Assembly (NCBI GenBank): GCA_016868665.1
Contig: VGGK01000003.1
Location: 39,467 to 103,466 of the forward strand
DNA from: Chlorobiota bacterium
GTDB lineage: Bacteria > Bacteroidota > Chlorobiia > Chlorobiales > Chlorobiaceae
Direction: 5' to 3'
DNA: 64,000 nt
Shown: piece after piece, positions 53,678-62,857 of the stretch
Position numbering within the stretch: position 1 is the stretch's first letter
Layout of the letters: the number at the start of each line of letters is the position of its first letter
Made by a program: the position numbers and the translations under genes
The notes under the pieces: generated by a model
What the model was told of the DNA's origin: nothing
Databases searched by the model: none
What the model saw: only the letters and a program-made list of their open reading frames with translations

Positions 53678-55597
53678 TTATTTGTCGTTGCCGTCGATGA
53701 CCTCGTATTCAGCATTCTGAACCTCACCATCTCCGCTTTTTTTCCCGCTCTGCCCGTCGCCGCCCTGAGCTGGGCCGGATGCGCCCGGTGCACCGGTTTC
53801 AGGTGTCTGGTAGAGGTTTGAGGCGATATCGCTCCATTCCCTGTTCAGGTCGTCGACAGCGGTTCTGATAGACTCGGCGGTGCCGTTTTTGTATGCCTCC
53901 TTGAGCTTTTCGAGCGCGCCTTCGAGACGCGGTTTTTTATCGGCTGGTATTTTATCGCCGAGTTCCTTCATCTGTTTTTCGGTACTGAAGATCAGCGAGT
54001 CAGCGGTGTTCCGGATTTCGATTTCAGCCTTTTTCTTTTCGTCTTCGGCTGCGTGTTCCTTTGCGTCCTGTTTCATCTTTTCAATTTCGGCATCGCTGAG
54101 CTTTCCGCTGGATTCGATGCGGATGCTCTGTTCCTTGCCCGTAGCCTTGTCTTTGGCCGAGACGCTCAGAATGCCGTTCGAGTCGATGTCGAAGGTTACC
54201 TCGATCTGCGGAACCCCTCTGGGGGCCGGCGGAATGTCGCCGAGGTGGAAGCGCCCGAGGGTTTTGTTGTCGGAAGCCATCGGACGTTCTCCCTGAAGCA
54301 CATGCACTTCAACCGATGTCTGGCTGTCGGCGGCCGTAGAAAATACCTCCTGCTTTCTGGTCGGTACGGTGGTATTTGCTTCGATAAGTTTTGTCATCAC
54401 GCCGCCGAGCGTTTCGATGCCGAGCGAAAGAGGAGTGACGTCGAGCAGAAGCACGTCGGTTACGTCGCCCTTGAGCACGCCGCCCTGAATGGCGGCCCCT
54501 ATTGCCACCACTTCATCAGGGTTTACACTTCTGTTGGGTTCCTTGCCGAAAAACTCCTTGACAAGAGCCTGTACTTTCGGGATGCGTGTTGATCCGCCCA
54601 CAAGTACGACCTCATCGATCTCTTTCATTTCAAGCTTCGAGTTCTTGACGGCACGGTGGCACGGTTCGAGCATTTTGCGGAACAGCTCTTCGCTCATGGC
54701 TTCGAATTTCGCCCTTGTGAGGTTGATCACCAGATGTTTCGGTCCTTCCTGGGTTGCCGTGATGAAGGGCAGGTTGATTTCGGTATCGGTTCTCGACGAA
54801 AGTTCGACCTTGGCTTTTTCCGCCGCTTCCTTAAGGCGCTGCAGGGCTATGGCATCATTTCTCAGGTCAATGCCTTCCTGCTTTTTGAACTCTTCGGCAA
54901 GATAATCGATAATTTTCTGGTCGAAATCGTCTCCACCGAGATGCGTGTCGCCGTCTGTGGACTTGACTTCAAATACTCCGTCGCCAAGCTCGAGTATGGA
55001 GATGTCGAAGGTTCCGCCCCCAAGGTCGAACACTGCCACTTTTTCGTTGCTCTTTTTTTTGTCGAGCCCGTAGGCAAGTGCAGCTGCTGTCGGTTCGTTG
55101 ATGATTCTTTTCACGTCGAGCCCTGCGATTCTGCCGGCATCCTTGGTTGCCTGACGCTGAGCGTCGTTGAAGTATGCCGGAACAGTAATGACGGCTTCAG
55201 TCACTTTTTCGCCGAGAAAATCTTCTGCGGTCTGTTTCATTTTCTGCAGGATCATTGCCGAAACTTCCTGCGGTGAGTAAATTTTATCGTTGATTCTGAC
55301 GCGGGCTTCTCCACCTTCGTTTATTACGTCATAAGGCGCGAGCTTTTTTTCGTTCGGAACCTCGTCGTATTTGCGTCCCATGAAACGCTTGATCGAAGAG
55401 ACGGTGTTTTTAGGGTTGGTTATGGCCTGACGCTTTGCTGCCTGTCCGACCAGACGGTCCCCGGTTTTGGTTACCGCAACAATCGAGGGCGTTGTACGGT
55501 AGCCTTCGGAATTTTCGATAACCGTCGGCTGGGTGCCCTGCATGACGGCTACACAGGAGTTGGTGGTTCCGAGGTCAATACCGATGATCTTTCCCAT
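53678..55597 (-). CDS. dnaK: Chaperone DnaK (Hsp70)
   Basis: The 639-residue protein starts [21 protein letters not shown] and has all Hsp70 landmarks: [32 protein letters not shown] and [12 protein letters not shown] in the ATPase domain, [14 protein letters not shown] at the linker into the substrate domain, and a Gly/Gln-rich tail ending [10 protein letters not shown]. It follows hsp20 by 85 bases on the same strand. I see no CIRCE inverted repeat (TTAGCACTC-N9-GAGTGCTAA) or grpE/dnaJ nearby, so regulation by HrcA is not evident here. Confidence 0.97.
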   Translation of the reverse strand: MGKIIGIDLGTTNSCVAVMQGTQPTVIENSEGYRTTPSIVAVTKTGDRLVGQAAKRQAITNPKNTVSSIKRFMGRKYDEVPNEKKLAPYDVINEGGEARVRINDKIYSPQEVSAMILQKMKQTAEDFLGEKVTEAVITVPAYFNDAQRQATKDAGRIAGLDVKRIINEPTAAALAYGLDKKKSNEKVAVFDLGGGTFDISILELGDGVFEVKSTDGDTHLGGDDFDQKIIDYLAEEFKKQEGIDLRNDAIALQRLKEAAEKAKVELSSRTDTEINLPFITATQEGPKHLVINLTRAKFEAMSEELFRKMLEPCHRAVKNSKLEMKEIDEVVLVGGSTRIPKVQALVKEFFGKEPNRSVNPDEVVAIGAAIQGGVLKGDVTDVLLLDVTPLSLGIETLGGVMTKLIEANTTVPTRKQEVFSTAADSQTSVEVHVLQGERPMASDNKTLGRFHLGDIPPAPRGVPQIEVTFDIDSNGILSVSAKDKATGKEQSIRIESSGKLSDAEIEKMKQDAKEHAAEDEKKKAEIEIRNTADSLIFSTEKQMKELGDKIPADKKPRLEGALEKLKEAYKNGTAESIRTAVDDLNREWSDIASNLYQTPETGAPGASGPAQGGDGQSGKKSGDGEVQNAEYEVIDGNDK

Positions 55598-55681
55598 TGT
55601 GTTACTTCCTTTTCTTGAGTGTGTCTGTAAAGTTATCCGGCTCGGCTTACTGGTTGTCGCCGGCCGGACTGTCTGGTGTTA

Positions 55682-56086
55682 TTACCTGATAGATATTTCC
55701 TTGGTTTTTCTCACCGGCTGCGCTTTCGGCAGGGTGACATGCAGCACGCCGTTATCGAAATCAGCGCTGATGTTTTCCTGATCTATCATCTCTCCGAGGT
55801 TGAAGCTTCTGGAGAAACTTCCGTAGCTTCTTTCTATCCGATGAAAATTCTTTTTGTTCTCTTCGGATTCCTGTTTGCGTTCGGCCTTGATGGTCAGTAC
55901 ATCGTCCTCGATATTCAGCGCTATCTGTTCCTTCGTCAGACCGGGAAGTTCCGCATCGATATGAAACCCGGTTTCGTCTTCGGAAATGTCCACTTTGAAC
56001 GCAGGAGCTGCAGATGCAGGCATCTGCGTGCCTGACCAGATATCGTCGAAAAGTCTGAGCGGATCTTTAGCTAATTTTACAAGCAT
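55682..56086 (-). CDS. Small heat-shock protein Hsp20
   Basis: The 134-residue protein is a holdase of the alpha-crystallin family. The short N-terminal arm ([16 protein letters not shown]) is followed by the alpha-crystallin domain: [38 protein letters not shown] and GVLHVTLPK, with a C-terminal KEISIR that holds the I-x-I motif used for oligomer contacts. The ATG at 56086 was chosen because GGAGG lies eight bases upstream. First gene of a probable hsp20-dnaK transcript; the region upstream has an unusual TGTCA/TGACA array. Confidence 0.95.
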   Translation of the reverse strand: MLVKLAKDPLRLFDDIWSGTQMPASAAPAFKVDISEDETGFHIDAELPGLTKEQIALNIEDDVLTIKAERKQESEENKKNFHRIERSYGSFSRSFNLGEMIDQENISADFDNGVLHVTLPKAQPVRKTKEISIR

Positions 56087-56483
56087 GTTCGTTTCCTCCA
56101 TGGATCTGTTTTCTCTTATTGTTTGCCTTATCGCTTTATTACAAGCAATTTATTGTCACGCTTATTGATAGGCAAATAGCGTGCCAGAACTGTTTTTCAG
56201 CTTGATTGCGCTGAATGGAGTTCGATATGTGTCATATTTGTATGCATAATTGCGACAAAATGTCATATGTTGACATTATTGTCAGGTATTGTGTCTATAT
56301 GGTGTTCATCTGCGGATGGTTAGATTAATGTGAAATGCTGGCGGTTCTTCGGCAGAGGAAGTGATCCGCTGTGTCGATTTCATCGTACCTGTGTTGTTGA
56401 GGTCGCGGGGGTCAGGCCGTGCGGTTGCCGAAGGGCGTACTACGTCACCGGAGAGTGGAAGGGGCTCAATGCGTGGAAAAGTA
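56087..56483. other. Gene-free stretch between arsR-type gene and hsp20
   Basis: About 400 bases without a convincing gene. The half near hsp20 is A+T-rich and holds the TGTCA/TGACA repeat cluster (56230-56284); it is the expected promoter region. The half next to the regulator gene is G+C-rich with no strong hairpin and only fragments of open frames. Confidence 0.4.
56230..56284. promoter_or_regulatory. Array of TGTCA/TGACA half-sites upstream of hsp20
   Basis: Five half-sites occur in 55 bases: TGTCA (56230), CGACA (56253), TGTCA (56261), TGACA (56271) and TGTCA (56280). The last four are spaced 8-10 bases apart with alternating orientation, forming overlapping inverted repeats. Spacing near one helical turn fits cooperative binding of a dimeric regulator; the ArsR-type protein encoded 200 bases upstream is a candidate, by position only. 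Confidence 0.4.
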
Positions 56484-56873
56484 TCAGGCGGTAAGATTGT
56501 TATTGACCTTTTGAATCCAGCTCAGTCTGTCCTGAAGGTTTTCAACGACGCTTTTCGATATGAGATAGCAGGCGAAGATGATGCTGTCATCGGCTATGCG
56601 GTAATAACACTTCAGTCCCTCTTTGCGGCGGTTGACCACGCCATTGTCGTGCATGAGGGCGAGATGCTTGGAAATGTTTGCCTGGCTTGCGCTGACTTCG
56701 TTGACAATCTCCTGAACCGTGCGTTCCCTTTCGCAGAGAACCCGCAGAATTTTCAGCCGCATGGGTTCCGACAGCAGTTTGAAGCGGTTGGAGACGGCTT
56801 CAAGCATCTCGTCAGGCATATTCAGATTCCACTTCTTAACTTCGTCTTCGGAAATCGTAATCGTTTTACCCAT
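56484..56873 (-). CDS. ArsR-family winged-helix transcriptional regulator
   Basis: The 129-residue protein has a winged-helix DNA-binding domain of the ArsR type: [22 protein letters not shown], then the recognition part [22 protein letters not shown] and the wing [16 protein letters not shown]. The ELCVCDL-type metal-binding motif of classical ArsR/SmtB is absent; only scattered single cysteines are present. It may therefore sense a redox or thiol signal, or none. It lies 143 bases downstream of the anti-sigma gene and upstream of hsp20 on the same strand. Target unknown; the TGTCA array is a candidate. Confidence 0.9.
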   Translation of the reverse strand: MGKTITISEDEVKKWNLNMPDEMLEAVSNRFKLLSEPMRLKILRVLCERERTVQEIVNEVSASQANISKHLALMHDNGVVNRRKEGLKCYYRIADDSIIFACYLISKSVVENLQDRLSWIQKVNNNLTA

Positions 56874-57016
56874 AACAATCCGGTTGGTTCGGACAGGTTT
56901 TATCTCTACCCGCCCTTGCAGTATGACGGTTTAAATGTAAGTCGTAGCTATATAGCTATTAATTCATACAATTCAAACCAAAAAAAGCCTGATCTGCAGG
57001 CCTGGGTAGCGATTGA

Positions 57017-57280
57017 TTATAATTGATCGAACAGGAGGGAGCCTTCAGCCTGGGGATTTGTATGAGTTCCGAGCCTGAGTATGGACTCTACAAGGGATTG
57101 AGGGGCCTTGACCCGGACGATTTTTTCTCTGATAATCATTTTGGTCTTTTTCGCCTCGGTGAATTCTGCGGCACATTCAGGACACTCCGCAAGATGCTTC
57201 AGAAATTCCTCCTCTTCCCTGGCGGAAAGCTCGCAATCCAGAGCACAGCTCATCAGTACTCGGGTTTTGTTGCAGTTCAT
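57017..57280 (-). CDS. RsrA-like zinc-binding anti-sigma factor
   Basis: The 87-residue cytoplasmic protein (ATG at 57280; the frame is open back to 57358 inside the sigma gene) carries the full ZAS zinc motif: Cys3, then 25 residues, His29, Cys33 and Cys36 (HLAECPEC), with extra Cys12 and Cys16. The spacing C-x25-H-x3-C-x2-C equals that of RsrA, which releases its sigma factor when thiols are oxidised. It starts 28 bases after the sigma gene ends, the usual sigma/anti-sigma arrangement. Thiol-oxidation sensing is inferred from motif and partner type. Confidence 0.9.
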   Translation of the reverse strand: MNCNKTRVLMSCALDCELSAREEEEFLKHLAECPECAAEFTEAKKTKMIIREKIVRVKAPQSLVESILRLGTHTNPQAEGSLLFDQL

Positions 57281-57308
57281 GGCAAATGATCTCTGTATGT
57301 GAAAGGTA

Positions 57309-57938
57309 TTACTCTTCTGAATCGGTATTAAAACCATATTTTCTCGCATAAGTTTCAAGTTGGGCGCGCAACAGTTTTCTTCCCCGATAAAGTCTTGACC
57401 TCACTGTTCCTATTGGACTTTCCACCATGTTTGCAATCTCCTCGTAGGTGAACCCTTCTATATCGCACAACTGTATGACCTCCCTGAACTCTTCCGGTAA
57501 TGACTGCAGAGCCTGGTAGACCTCTTCATGCATGAGCGAGTGGAAATAGTCCGACTCTGCCTCGCTGGTATCGCTTCTTACATCCTTGATGGAATGATAG
57601 AAATCCTTGATCAGATCATAATCAACCTTGCCCGGTTCTCGTGAATTCTTGCGGAATCTGTTGATATAATTATTTTTAAGGATTTTAAACAGCCAGGCTT
57701 TGCAGTTTGTTCCCCGTTCGAAAGAATTAAAGAATTTGTAAGCTTTGAGATAGGTTTCCTGCACCAGATTTTCGGCATCGTCAGGGTTCATGGTCAGATG
57801 CAGGGCGTAGTTATAAAGAGAGTTTATGTGCGTAACAGCTTCCTGCTGAAATTCCTGCTGTTTTTTCAACTCTTCCCTGGACAGTGTATTTCTGCCCGTT
57901 CTCGGTTTTTTTTTCTCTGAGAATTCGTTAGTATCCAT
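57309..57938 (-). CDS. SigR/RpoE-like ECF sigma factor
   Basis: The protein (209 residues from this start) has sigma region 2 in [20 protein letters not shown] with [20 protein letters not shown], and region 4 in [23 protein letters not shown] with [20 protein letters not shown]. These stretches resemble SigR of actinobacteria (ECF12-type), which pairs with a ZAS anti-sigma, as here. The open frame reaches an ATG at 57980, but a sigma-type promoter motif covers that start (57974-57998), so the ATG at 57938 is preferred; neither has a good ribosome-binding site. Divergent from crtH. Confidence 0.93.
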   Translation of the reverse strand: MDTNEFSEKKKPRTGRNTLSREELKKQQEFQQEAVTHINSLYNYALHLTMNPDDAENLVQETYLKAYKFFNSFERGTNCKAWLFKILKNNYINRFRKNSREPGKVDYDLIKDFYHSIKDVRSDTSEAESDYFHSLMHEEVYQALQSLPEEFREVIQLCDIEGFTYEEIANMVESPIGTVRSRLYRGRKLLRAQLETYARKYGFNTDSEE

Positions 57939-57973
57939 AACAGGTTTTAATTCTTTGCCGGGGATATTTCCCT

Positions 57974-57998
57974 GAACCATGAACTGGCATGGCGTTCC
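57974..57998 (-). promoter_or_regulatory. Candidate ECF (SigR-like) promoter of the sigma gene
   Basis: On the minus strand GGAAC (57998-57994) is followed, after 16 bases, by GTTC (57977-57974), matching the general ECF pattern GGAA(C/T)-N16-19-GTT. Transcription would start near 57967, about 30 bases before the ATG at 57938. This is consistent with autoregulation, which is usual for such sigma factors, but is a short-motif match. Confidence 0.45.
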
Positions 57999-58071
57999 GG
58001 AGTTAAATAACTAATTTATAACAATAATAATACGTAAACAAGAATGCATCTCATATTTCTGAAGTAATGTC

Positions 58072-59583
58072 ATGAGCGTACAGACAGATGTGATAGTGGT
58101 CGGGGCGGGCATCGGCGGTTTGACTGCGGCTGCGCTCCTGCAGGAGAGAGGGATCCGGACGGTCGTTTTTGAAAAAAACGGTTTTCCGGGAGGAAGCTGC
58201 GCTTCGTTCCGGAGGAACGGCTATACGTTTGATGCCGGAGCTTCGGTTTTTTATGGTTTTTCCGATAATGACCGGAGCGGAACGCTGAACCTGCATACCC
58301 GGATATTCCGTAAGCTGGGAGTGTCGGTTGAGACCGTTTCTGATCCGGTTCAGATTCACTACCATCTGCCGAATGGTTTTTCAGTGGCGGCATCTTACGA
58401 TCGTCAGCTGTTTCTCGATTCTCTGGTTATGCGTTTTCCCCGGGAGAGAGAAGGAATCATGCGTTTTTACCGGGAACTGGAAGATGTCTATGATATTCTG
58501 AGTTCGCTGCCAGCCGGTTCTCTCGAGGATGTTGTTCATCTTGCTTCCGTCGGAGGGCGATTTCCTGTCAAGACCCTCATGCTTGCCCTGAAAACTTTTC
58601 GGTCGATGGGAAAAACGGCTCGCCGGTACATCAGCAACGAAGAACTGCTTCGGTTCATCGATATCGAATCATATTCATGGGCCGTACAGGATGCGATATC
58701 CACTCCGCTGGTCAATGCGGGAATATGCCTTGCCGACCGGCATCACGGAGGCATCAACTATCCTCTGGGCGGTTCCGGAAGAATTCCCGAAGCGTTGTGC
58801 AAGGGGATCGGGAAGTTCGGCGGCAGTGTGCGATACCGTACCGAGGTTACTGAAATCGTCGTGGAAAACGGAACGGCAACCGGCGTTCGGCTCTCGGACG
58901 GCGAGATTGTTCGAGCGCAGGCGGTCATTACCAACGCCACTGTATGGGATACCTTCAACCGGCTGATTCCCGACAAGCGCTACCGGGTGCCGGAAGACCG
59001 GTTTCTTCGCGCCCCGAGCTGGTTCCAGCTGTTCCTCGGCGTCGATGCCGGAGTGATTCCTGTCGGGTTCAATGTGCACAATATTCTCGTCGACGACTGG
59101 AAAACTTTCGATAGTCCGGGAGGTACCATTTATTTTTCCGCTCCGTCCCTTCTCGATCCCTCGCTCGCCCCTTCCGGCAAACATGTCGTGCATGCGTTCG
59201 TGACCTCCGAGACGACATTGTGGGAGCAGTATGAGCGGGGAAGCTCGGCTTATTGCGAGGCGAAGGATCGTTATGCCGATTCGATCATCGAGCGAACCGA
59301 AAAAATTCTGCCGGGACTGGCACAAGCAGTGGAACTGAAAATCCTTGCTACTCCCCAGACCCATGAACGATATCTTAACCGGTACAAAGGGTCTTACGGT
59401 GCTCTTCTCAAGCCCGGCCAGAATATTCTGCAGAAGCCGCAGAACCGGACGCCGGTCGGCAATCTTTTTGCAACCGGAGACAGCACGTTTCCGGGACAGG
59501 GCGTTATTGCCGTGACCTATTCCGGAGTATCTTGCGCATCGCTTGTGGCCCGCAGGATGGGAAAGCCTCTCGATTATCTGTAG
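58072..59583 (+). CDS. crtH: CrtH-type carotenoid cis-trans isomerase
   Basis: CrtH/CRTISO converts poly-cis lycopene to all-trans lycopene in the plant-type carotenoid pathway used by green sulfur bacteria. The 503-residue flavoprotein has the FAD motif DVIVVGAGIGGLTAAALLQE at the N-terminus, the CRTISO signature NAGICLADRHHGGINYPLGG in the middle, and a C-terminal FAD contact LFATGDSTFPGQGVIAV. No signal peptide is present. It is divergent from the sigma factor gene and convergent with ald, so it is transcribed alone. Confidence 0.88.
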   Translation: MSVQTDVIVVGAGIGGLTAAALLQERGIRTVVFEKNGFPGGSCASFRRNGYTFDAGASVFYGFSDNDRSGTLNLHTRIFRKLGVSVETVSDPVQIHYHLPNGFSVAASYDRQLFLDSLVMRFPREREGIMRFYRELEDVYDILSSLPAGSLEDVVHLASVGGRFPVKTLMLALKTFRSMGKTARRYISNEELLRFIDIESYSWAVQDAISTPLVNAGICLADRHHGGINYPLGGSGRIPEALCKGIGKFGGSVRYRTEVTEIVVENGTATGVRLSDGEIVRAQAVITNATVWDTFNRLIPDKRYRVPEDRFLRAPSWFQLFLGVDAGVIPVGFNVHNILVDDWKTFDSPGGTIYFSAPSLLDPSLAPSGKHVVHAFVTSETTLWEQYERGSSAYCEAKDRYADSIIERTEKILPGLAQAVELKILATPQTHERYLNRYKGSYGALLKPGQNILQKPQNRTPVGNLFATGDSTFPGQGVIAVTYSGVSCASLVARRMGKPLDYL

Positions 59584-59648
59584 ATATGCATCGAGCGGGT
59601 TTATCGTCCTGAACGGGGTCGGGTCGAATGCGTCCTCCGATGAGTCCT

Positions 59649-60860
59649 TCAGCTTGCTGCGAGCAGCATGTCGATTTCACGGTAGGGGAAGTCGGTCAGT
59701 TCGGCAAGTATTTTCTTGGTGACATATCCTTTGAAGAGATAGGTGCCTTTCCTCAGGCTGTGGCTTTTCCAGAGAATGTCGGATATGGTTTCATGTTCCG
59801 TGAGTTTCAGGAGGAAAGGAAGCAGGGTGTTGGTTAACGCGAACGACGCGGTTTTCGCTACGGCGGAAGGGATGTTCGGAACGCAGTAATGGGTGACGCC
59901 GTGCTTGACGTAGATCGGATTGGTATGCGATGTGTGGCGGCTCGTTGCAAAGCATGAACCCTGGTCGATGGAGACGTCGATGATGACGGAACCGGGTTTC
60001 ATGGTTTTAATCACCTGTTCGCTGACCAGCGGTCTGATGATTTTCTTTTTCGGGCTCAACGCTCCGATCATGACGTCGGATGTCTTTGCCAGCTGGGAGA
60101 TATAGTGATCGTTTGCGATTGCCGTGACGAGGTGACGGTTGAAGAACGCTTCGAACCTCCTGAGTCGATTGATCTCCTTGTCGATAACCGTCACCTGGGC
60201 TCCAAGCCCGAGTGCATCCTGGGCAGCGAAGAGTCCTACGGTTCCAGCACCGATGATCGTGACACTGGCAGGAGGTACTCCTGCGATGCCTCCGAGCAGG
60301 ATGCCGCTTCCGCCGTAGCCGGTTTCAAGATATTTCGCAGCCGTCTGTATGGCAAGCGATCCCGCTATTTCGCTCAGCGTCCTTACGATGGGCAGTTCTC
60401 CGTCACGGGTTTCGATAAATTCGAAACCGAGTGCGGTGATGTTTTTTTCAAGCAGGGTTTTCATGAGATGGCGGTTAACCGTACCAAGATGGAGCGCCGA
60501 GATGAGCATCTGGCCGGATGAAAACAGGGGCAGCTCTTCAGGCAGGGGCGGCAGCACCTTGACGATGACGTTTGACTGCCGGAACAGCTCTTCGGGCGAC
60601 GGAGCGATGAGCGCTCCGGCTTCGGCATATTCGGTGTCGGAAAAATTGCAGCACTGTCCGGCGGTTGTTTCAACGATCACTCTGATACCGTGTTCGGCAA
60701 GGATCTGCACTCCAGCAGGGGATATGGCAACCCGTCTCTCGTCCAGGGCTCTTTCCCTGGGAATTCCCAGGGAGATGTTCATGGTTTTTTCCGGCTTGAT
60801 CAGCCAACGTTCAAGTGTTTTGACTCCGAGGTCGAACTCGATATCACAACCGTATCCCAT
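59649..60860 (-). CDS. ald: Alanine dehydrogenase
   Basis: Ald interconverts alanine and pyruvate plus ammonia with NAD+. The 403-residue protein has [20 protein letters not shown], the pyruvate-binding part, then the Rossmann motif [27 protein letters not shown] and [21 protein letters not shown]. An N-terminal extension of 26 residues (before [11 protein letters not shown]) is like that of the longer Bacteroidetes-type enzymes; an ATG at 60782 would give the usual 377 residues. It lies 113 bases downstream of the chlorosome ferredoxin gene on the same strand. The interval holds a GC-rich hairpin (60945-60960) without a U-run. Confidence 0.92.
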   Translation of the reverse strand: MGYGCDIEFDLGVKTLERWLIKPEKTMNISLGIPRERALDERRVAISPAGVQILAEHGIRVIVETTAGQCCNFSDTEYAEAGALIAPSPEELFRQSNVIVKVLPPLPEELPLFSSGQMLISALHLGTVNRHLMKTLLEKNITALGFEFIETRDGELPIVRTLSEIAGSLAIQTAAKYLETGYGGSGILLGGIAGVPPASVTIIGAGTVGLFAAQDALGLGAQVTVIDKEINRLRRFEAFFNRHLVTAIANDHYISQLAKTSDVMIGALSPKKKIIRPLVSEQVIKTMKPGSVIIDVSIDQGSCFATSRHTSHTNPIYVKHGVTHYCVPNIPSAVAKTASFALTNTLLPFLLKLTEHETISDILWKSHSLRKGTYLFKGYVTKKILAELTDFPYREIDMLLAAS

Positions 60861-60973
60861 GAAAGGTGCGTTTATAGGGTGTTAGAGTGTGCGGGATGTA
60901 AAGCCGGCCATGTCCTGGCACAATGGCCCGCCGGATAAATGCGTCCCCTCTTTCGAGGGGCGCTGCTGTCGGT

Positions 60974-61852
60974 TTATCTGACTGTTATGGTAACATTCTC
61001 GATGTGTTGCGGTTTTGCGGCATCGCCGGAAGAACAGGCGGTTCCCGGCAGGCTTATTCGGCCTCCCGAAATCGAGCAGAGAATGCCGTTCGCTGTGCTG
61101 AAGATGCCGTTTGCTGCCATGGAAACAAGCGATAAAGGAGTCTGCAATACGCCCGAAACGAAGGATACGGGTGACTGGAGCGCTCCTGAAACAATCGAAA
61201 CCGGTGCCTGAAGCGCGTTCGAAACCAGGGAGACCGAGCTTTGCAGTGCTCCAGATATAATCGTAACCGGAGTCTGCAGTGCGCCGGAAATAAATGATAC
61301 AGGGCCCTGCAGTGCTCCTGATACAAATGATACTGGAGCCTGGAGCACCGGCAGCGTGTCCAGCGCCGTATGCACTGCAAGATTGGCTCCATAGCCGACG
61401 CCGCCTGCAATTTTTCCGATCGATTCCAGAGGATTGAGCTTTCCGCCTCTCACACGGGCAATCACATTTGATGCTCCTTCGGGCAGTTTGGTGGTTACGT
61501 TGTAGCCGATCGTCCGGGCATAGGTGATGAAGCCCGGAACGTTGAGCCCTAAAACAATTCTTCTAAGGTGTTCAGCTCGAGTGAGCACCCTTATGGTGCC
61601 TTCGCCGGTGATAACGGTCTGGCATGCAAGTCGGCCTCCTTCCTTGAAAAGCTTGTCGGAAATGAAGGCTTTTTCTTCGTCGCCTGGCGGCGAAAGCAAT
61701 TCGGCGCCTTCCCTGACATAGACGAAACAGCTCTGGCAGATGCCGTTTCCCCCGCAGATGCAGCCGATATGAGCCTTGTTATGCTGCGCTGCATGAAGCA
61801 GAAGGCTGCCTGATTCTGCTTCGCATGCTTTGTCGTTTATGTAGATGATCAT
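60974..61852 (-). CDS. Chlorosome envelope ferredoxin (CsmI/J/X family) with repeat tail
   Basis: The 292-residue protein has an N-terminal adrenodoxin-like [2Fe-2S] domain: Cys33, Cys39, Cys42 in CGGNGICQSC and Cys77 in RLACQT, with an extra Cys31. In chlorosomes CsmI, CsmJ and CsmX carry this domain on the envelope and pass electrons that control quinone-dependent quenching. The C-terminal half carries seven 11-residue repeats (residues 169-245) followed by a hydrophobic/glycine stretch and the terminal ENVTITVR, which recalls the end of CsmI. It is longer than the usual 220-245 residues because of the repeat. Which of CsmI, J or X it corresponds to is uncertain; CsmI is my first choice. 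Confidence 0.9.
   Translation of the reverse strand: MIIYINDKACEAESGSLLLHAAQHNKAHIGCICGGNGICQSCFVYVREGAELLSPPGDEEKAFISDKLFKEGGRLACQTVITGEGTIRVLTRAEHLRRIVLGLNVPGFITYARTIGYNVTTKLPEGASNVIARVRGGKLNPLESIGKIAGGVGYGANLAVHTALDTLPVLQAPVSFVSGALQGPVSFISGALQTPVTIISGALQSSVSLVSNALQAPVSIVSGALQSPVSFVSGVLQTPLSLVSMAANGIFSTANGILCSISGGRISLPGTACSSGDAAKPQHIENVTITVR
61118..61348 (-). repeat. Seven 33-base (11-residue) tandem repeats in the chlorosome ferredoxin gene
   Basis: Seven contiguous copies of an 11-codon unit of the form ALQxPVSxVSG (variants LQAPVSFVSG, LQTPVTIISG, LQSSVSLVSN, LQTPLSLVSM) fill residues 169-245. Positions Leu2, Gln3, Val6, Ser7 and Ser10 are almost invariant, while positions 4, 8 and 9 vary conservatively. 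There are no gaps between the copies. Confidence 0.93.
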
Positions 61853-61981
61853 TGTTGCCGGTGTTTTCAGGTGAACAGATCATGTGTTTCAGAATATAAC
61901 CATTTTGTCTGCGGCACAATTCCTGATAAGGCATGCCTCATCTGATTTTTTTCAATCAGTGTGCGTCTTCTTGTTTCATTG

Positions 61982-62010
61982 AAAAAGGCCCCGTTGCCGG
62001 GGCCTTTTTT
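61982..62010 (-). terminator. Terminator after the second chlorosome ferredoxin gene
   Basis: AAAAAGGCCCC (61982-61992) pairs with GGGGCCTTTTT (61999-62009), an 11-bp stem with a six-base loop. Both flanks are U-rich on the relevant strand, so it can act in either direction. It lies 14 bases beyond the end of the 62024-62698 gene, so the repeat-tailed paralogue (61852) needs its own promoter in 61853-61981. Confidence 0.93.
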
Positions 62011-62023
62011 CTGTCGTTGATTT

Positions 62024-62698
62024 TCAGGCGGCAATTCCGTTCTCTTTTCGGCATGCCGGTTCATGATCCTTAGCCGTTTTTGGTCCGACGTCTGCAGCTC
62101 CTTTCCTGCAGCATCCGTCAAGAAGGGTGCCTATGCCTTCTTTTGCAAGCCGTTTCCGGATTGTACTGTCCGGTTGGGTCAGGCGGGCTTCATCCTGACT
62201 ATTGTTACCGAAGAGTGCAACCATTGCGAGTTCGACGGCATCCCCGATACCTTTAACCACATCCGAAAGAATCTGGAGGATATCGAAATGGCCGGTGACA
62301 GTTCGCTGTATCTGCAATGCAATGGTTTCGGGCATCTTCACCAGAGATTCCCAGCCCATTTTAGCTGAGTAGGCAGGAAGCTCATATGGTGCTGTTTCGA
62401 ACATCTGTTTAACCTCTTCCACTGCAGTGAGGATATTGACGGTTCCCGGTTTTTCGACTGTGGCAAGACATGCCATTCTGGTGCCTTCTTCGATAAGGCG
62501 GTCTGAGAGCATTGCTTTTTCAGTGTCGGAGAGCGGCGAGAGCAACTCGGCGCCTTCGAGCACTTTAACATAACAGGTCTGGCATATACCGTTTCCGCCG
62601 CAGAAATATCCAATGTGGCTGTGGTTCTCGCGAGCTATGTCTATAAGGCGTTCGCCTGTTGCTGCTTCACAGGTGCGGTTATTTATGATGGTAGTCAT
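62024..62698 (-). CDS. Chlorosome envelope ferredoxin (CsmJ/X-like)
   Basis: The 224-residue protein has the same adrenodoxin-like [2Fe-2S] domain as its neighbour: Cys33, Cys39, Cys42 in CGGNGICQTC and Cys76 in RMACLA. The C-terminal half is mostly amphipathic helix without the 11-residue repeats and ends with a charged tail that has several extra cysteines (GCCRKG). Length and end fit CsmJ better than CsmI, but I cannot separate CsmJ from CsmX by eye. It lies 159 bases after mfd on the same strand and ends at a strong terminator. Confidence 0.9.
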   Translation of the reverse strand: MTTIINNRTCEAATGERLIDIARENHSHIGYFCGGNGICQTCYVKVLEGAELLSPLSDTEKAMLSDRLIEEGTRMACLATVEKPGTVNILTAVEEVKQMFETAPYELPAYSAKMGWESLVKMPETIALQIQRTVTGHFDILQILSDVVKGIGDAVELAMVALFGNNSQDEARLTQPDSTIRKRLAKEGIGTLLDGCCRKGAADVGPKTAKDHEPACRKENGIAA

Positions 62699-62857
62699 TG
62701 CTTATATGGTTTTATGCTTATTCAGTTCGATGCATCTTAATCATCTAACTTCATTCGGGCAGTAAAAAGTTGCCGCTATGCAAGGCGTCTGTGCAGGGTT
62801 TTTTCGGGAGATCGGTCAGGAGTACGCAGTTCGGGATACTCCGGTTCCTCTTTGATG

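Noticed and set aside
56361-57026. 221-codon plus-strand frame covering the ArsR-type gene
   Set aside because: The minus strand encodes a clear winged-helix protein here, and the plus frame extends only through its shadow and flanking spacer.
61118-61348. Possible CRISPR-like array because of the regular 33-base spacing
   Set aside because: The units are contiguous, have no spacers, keep the reading frame and encode the repeat tail of the chlorosome ferredoxin.
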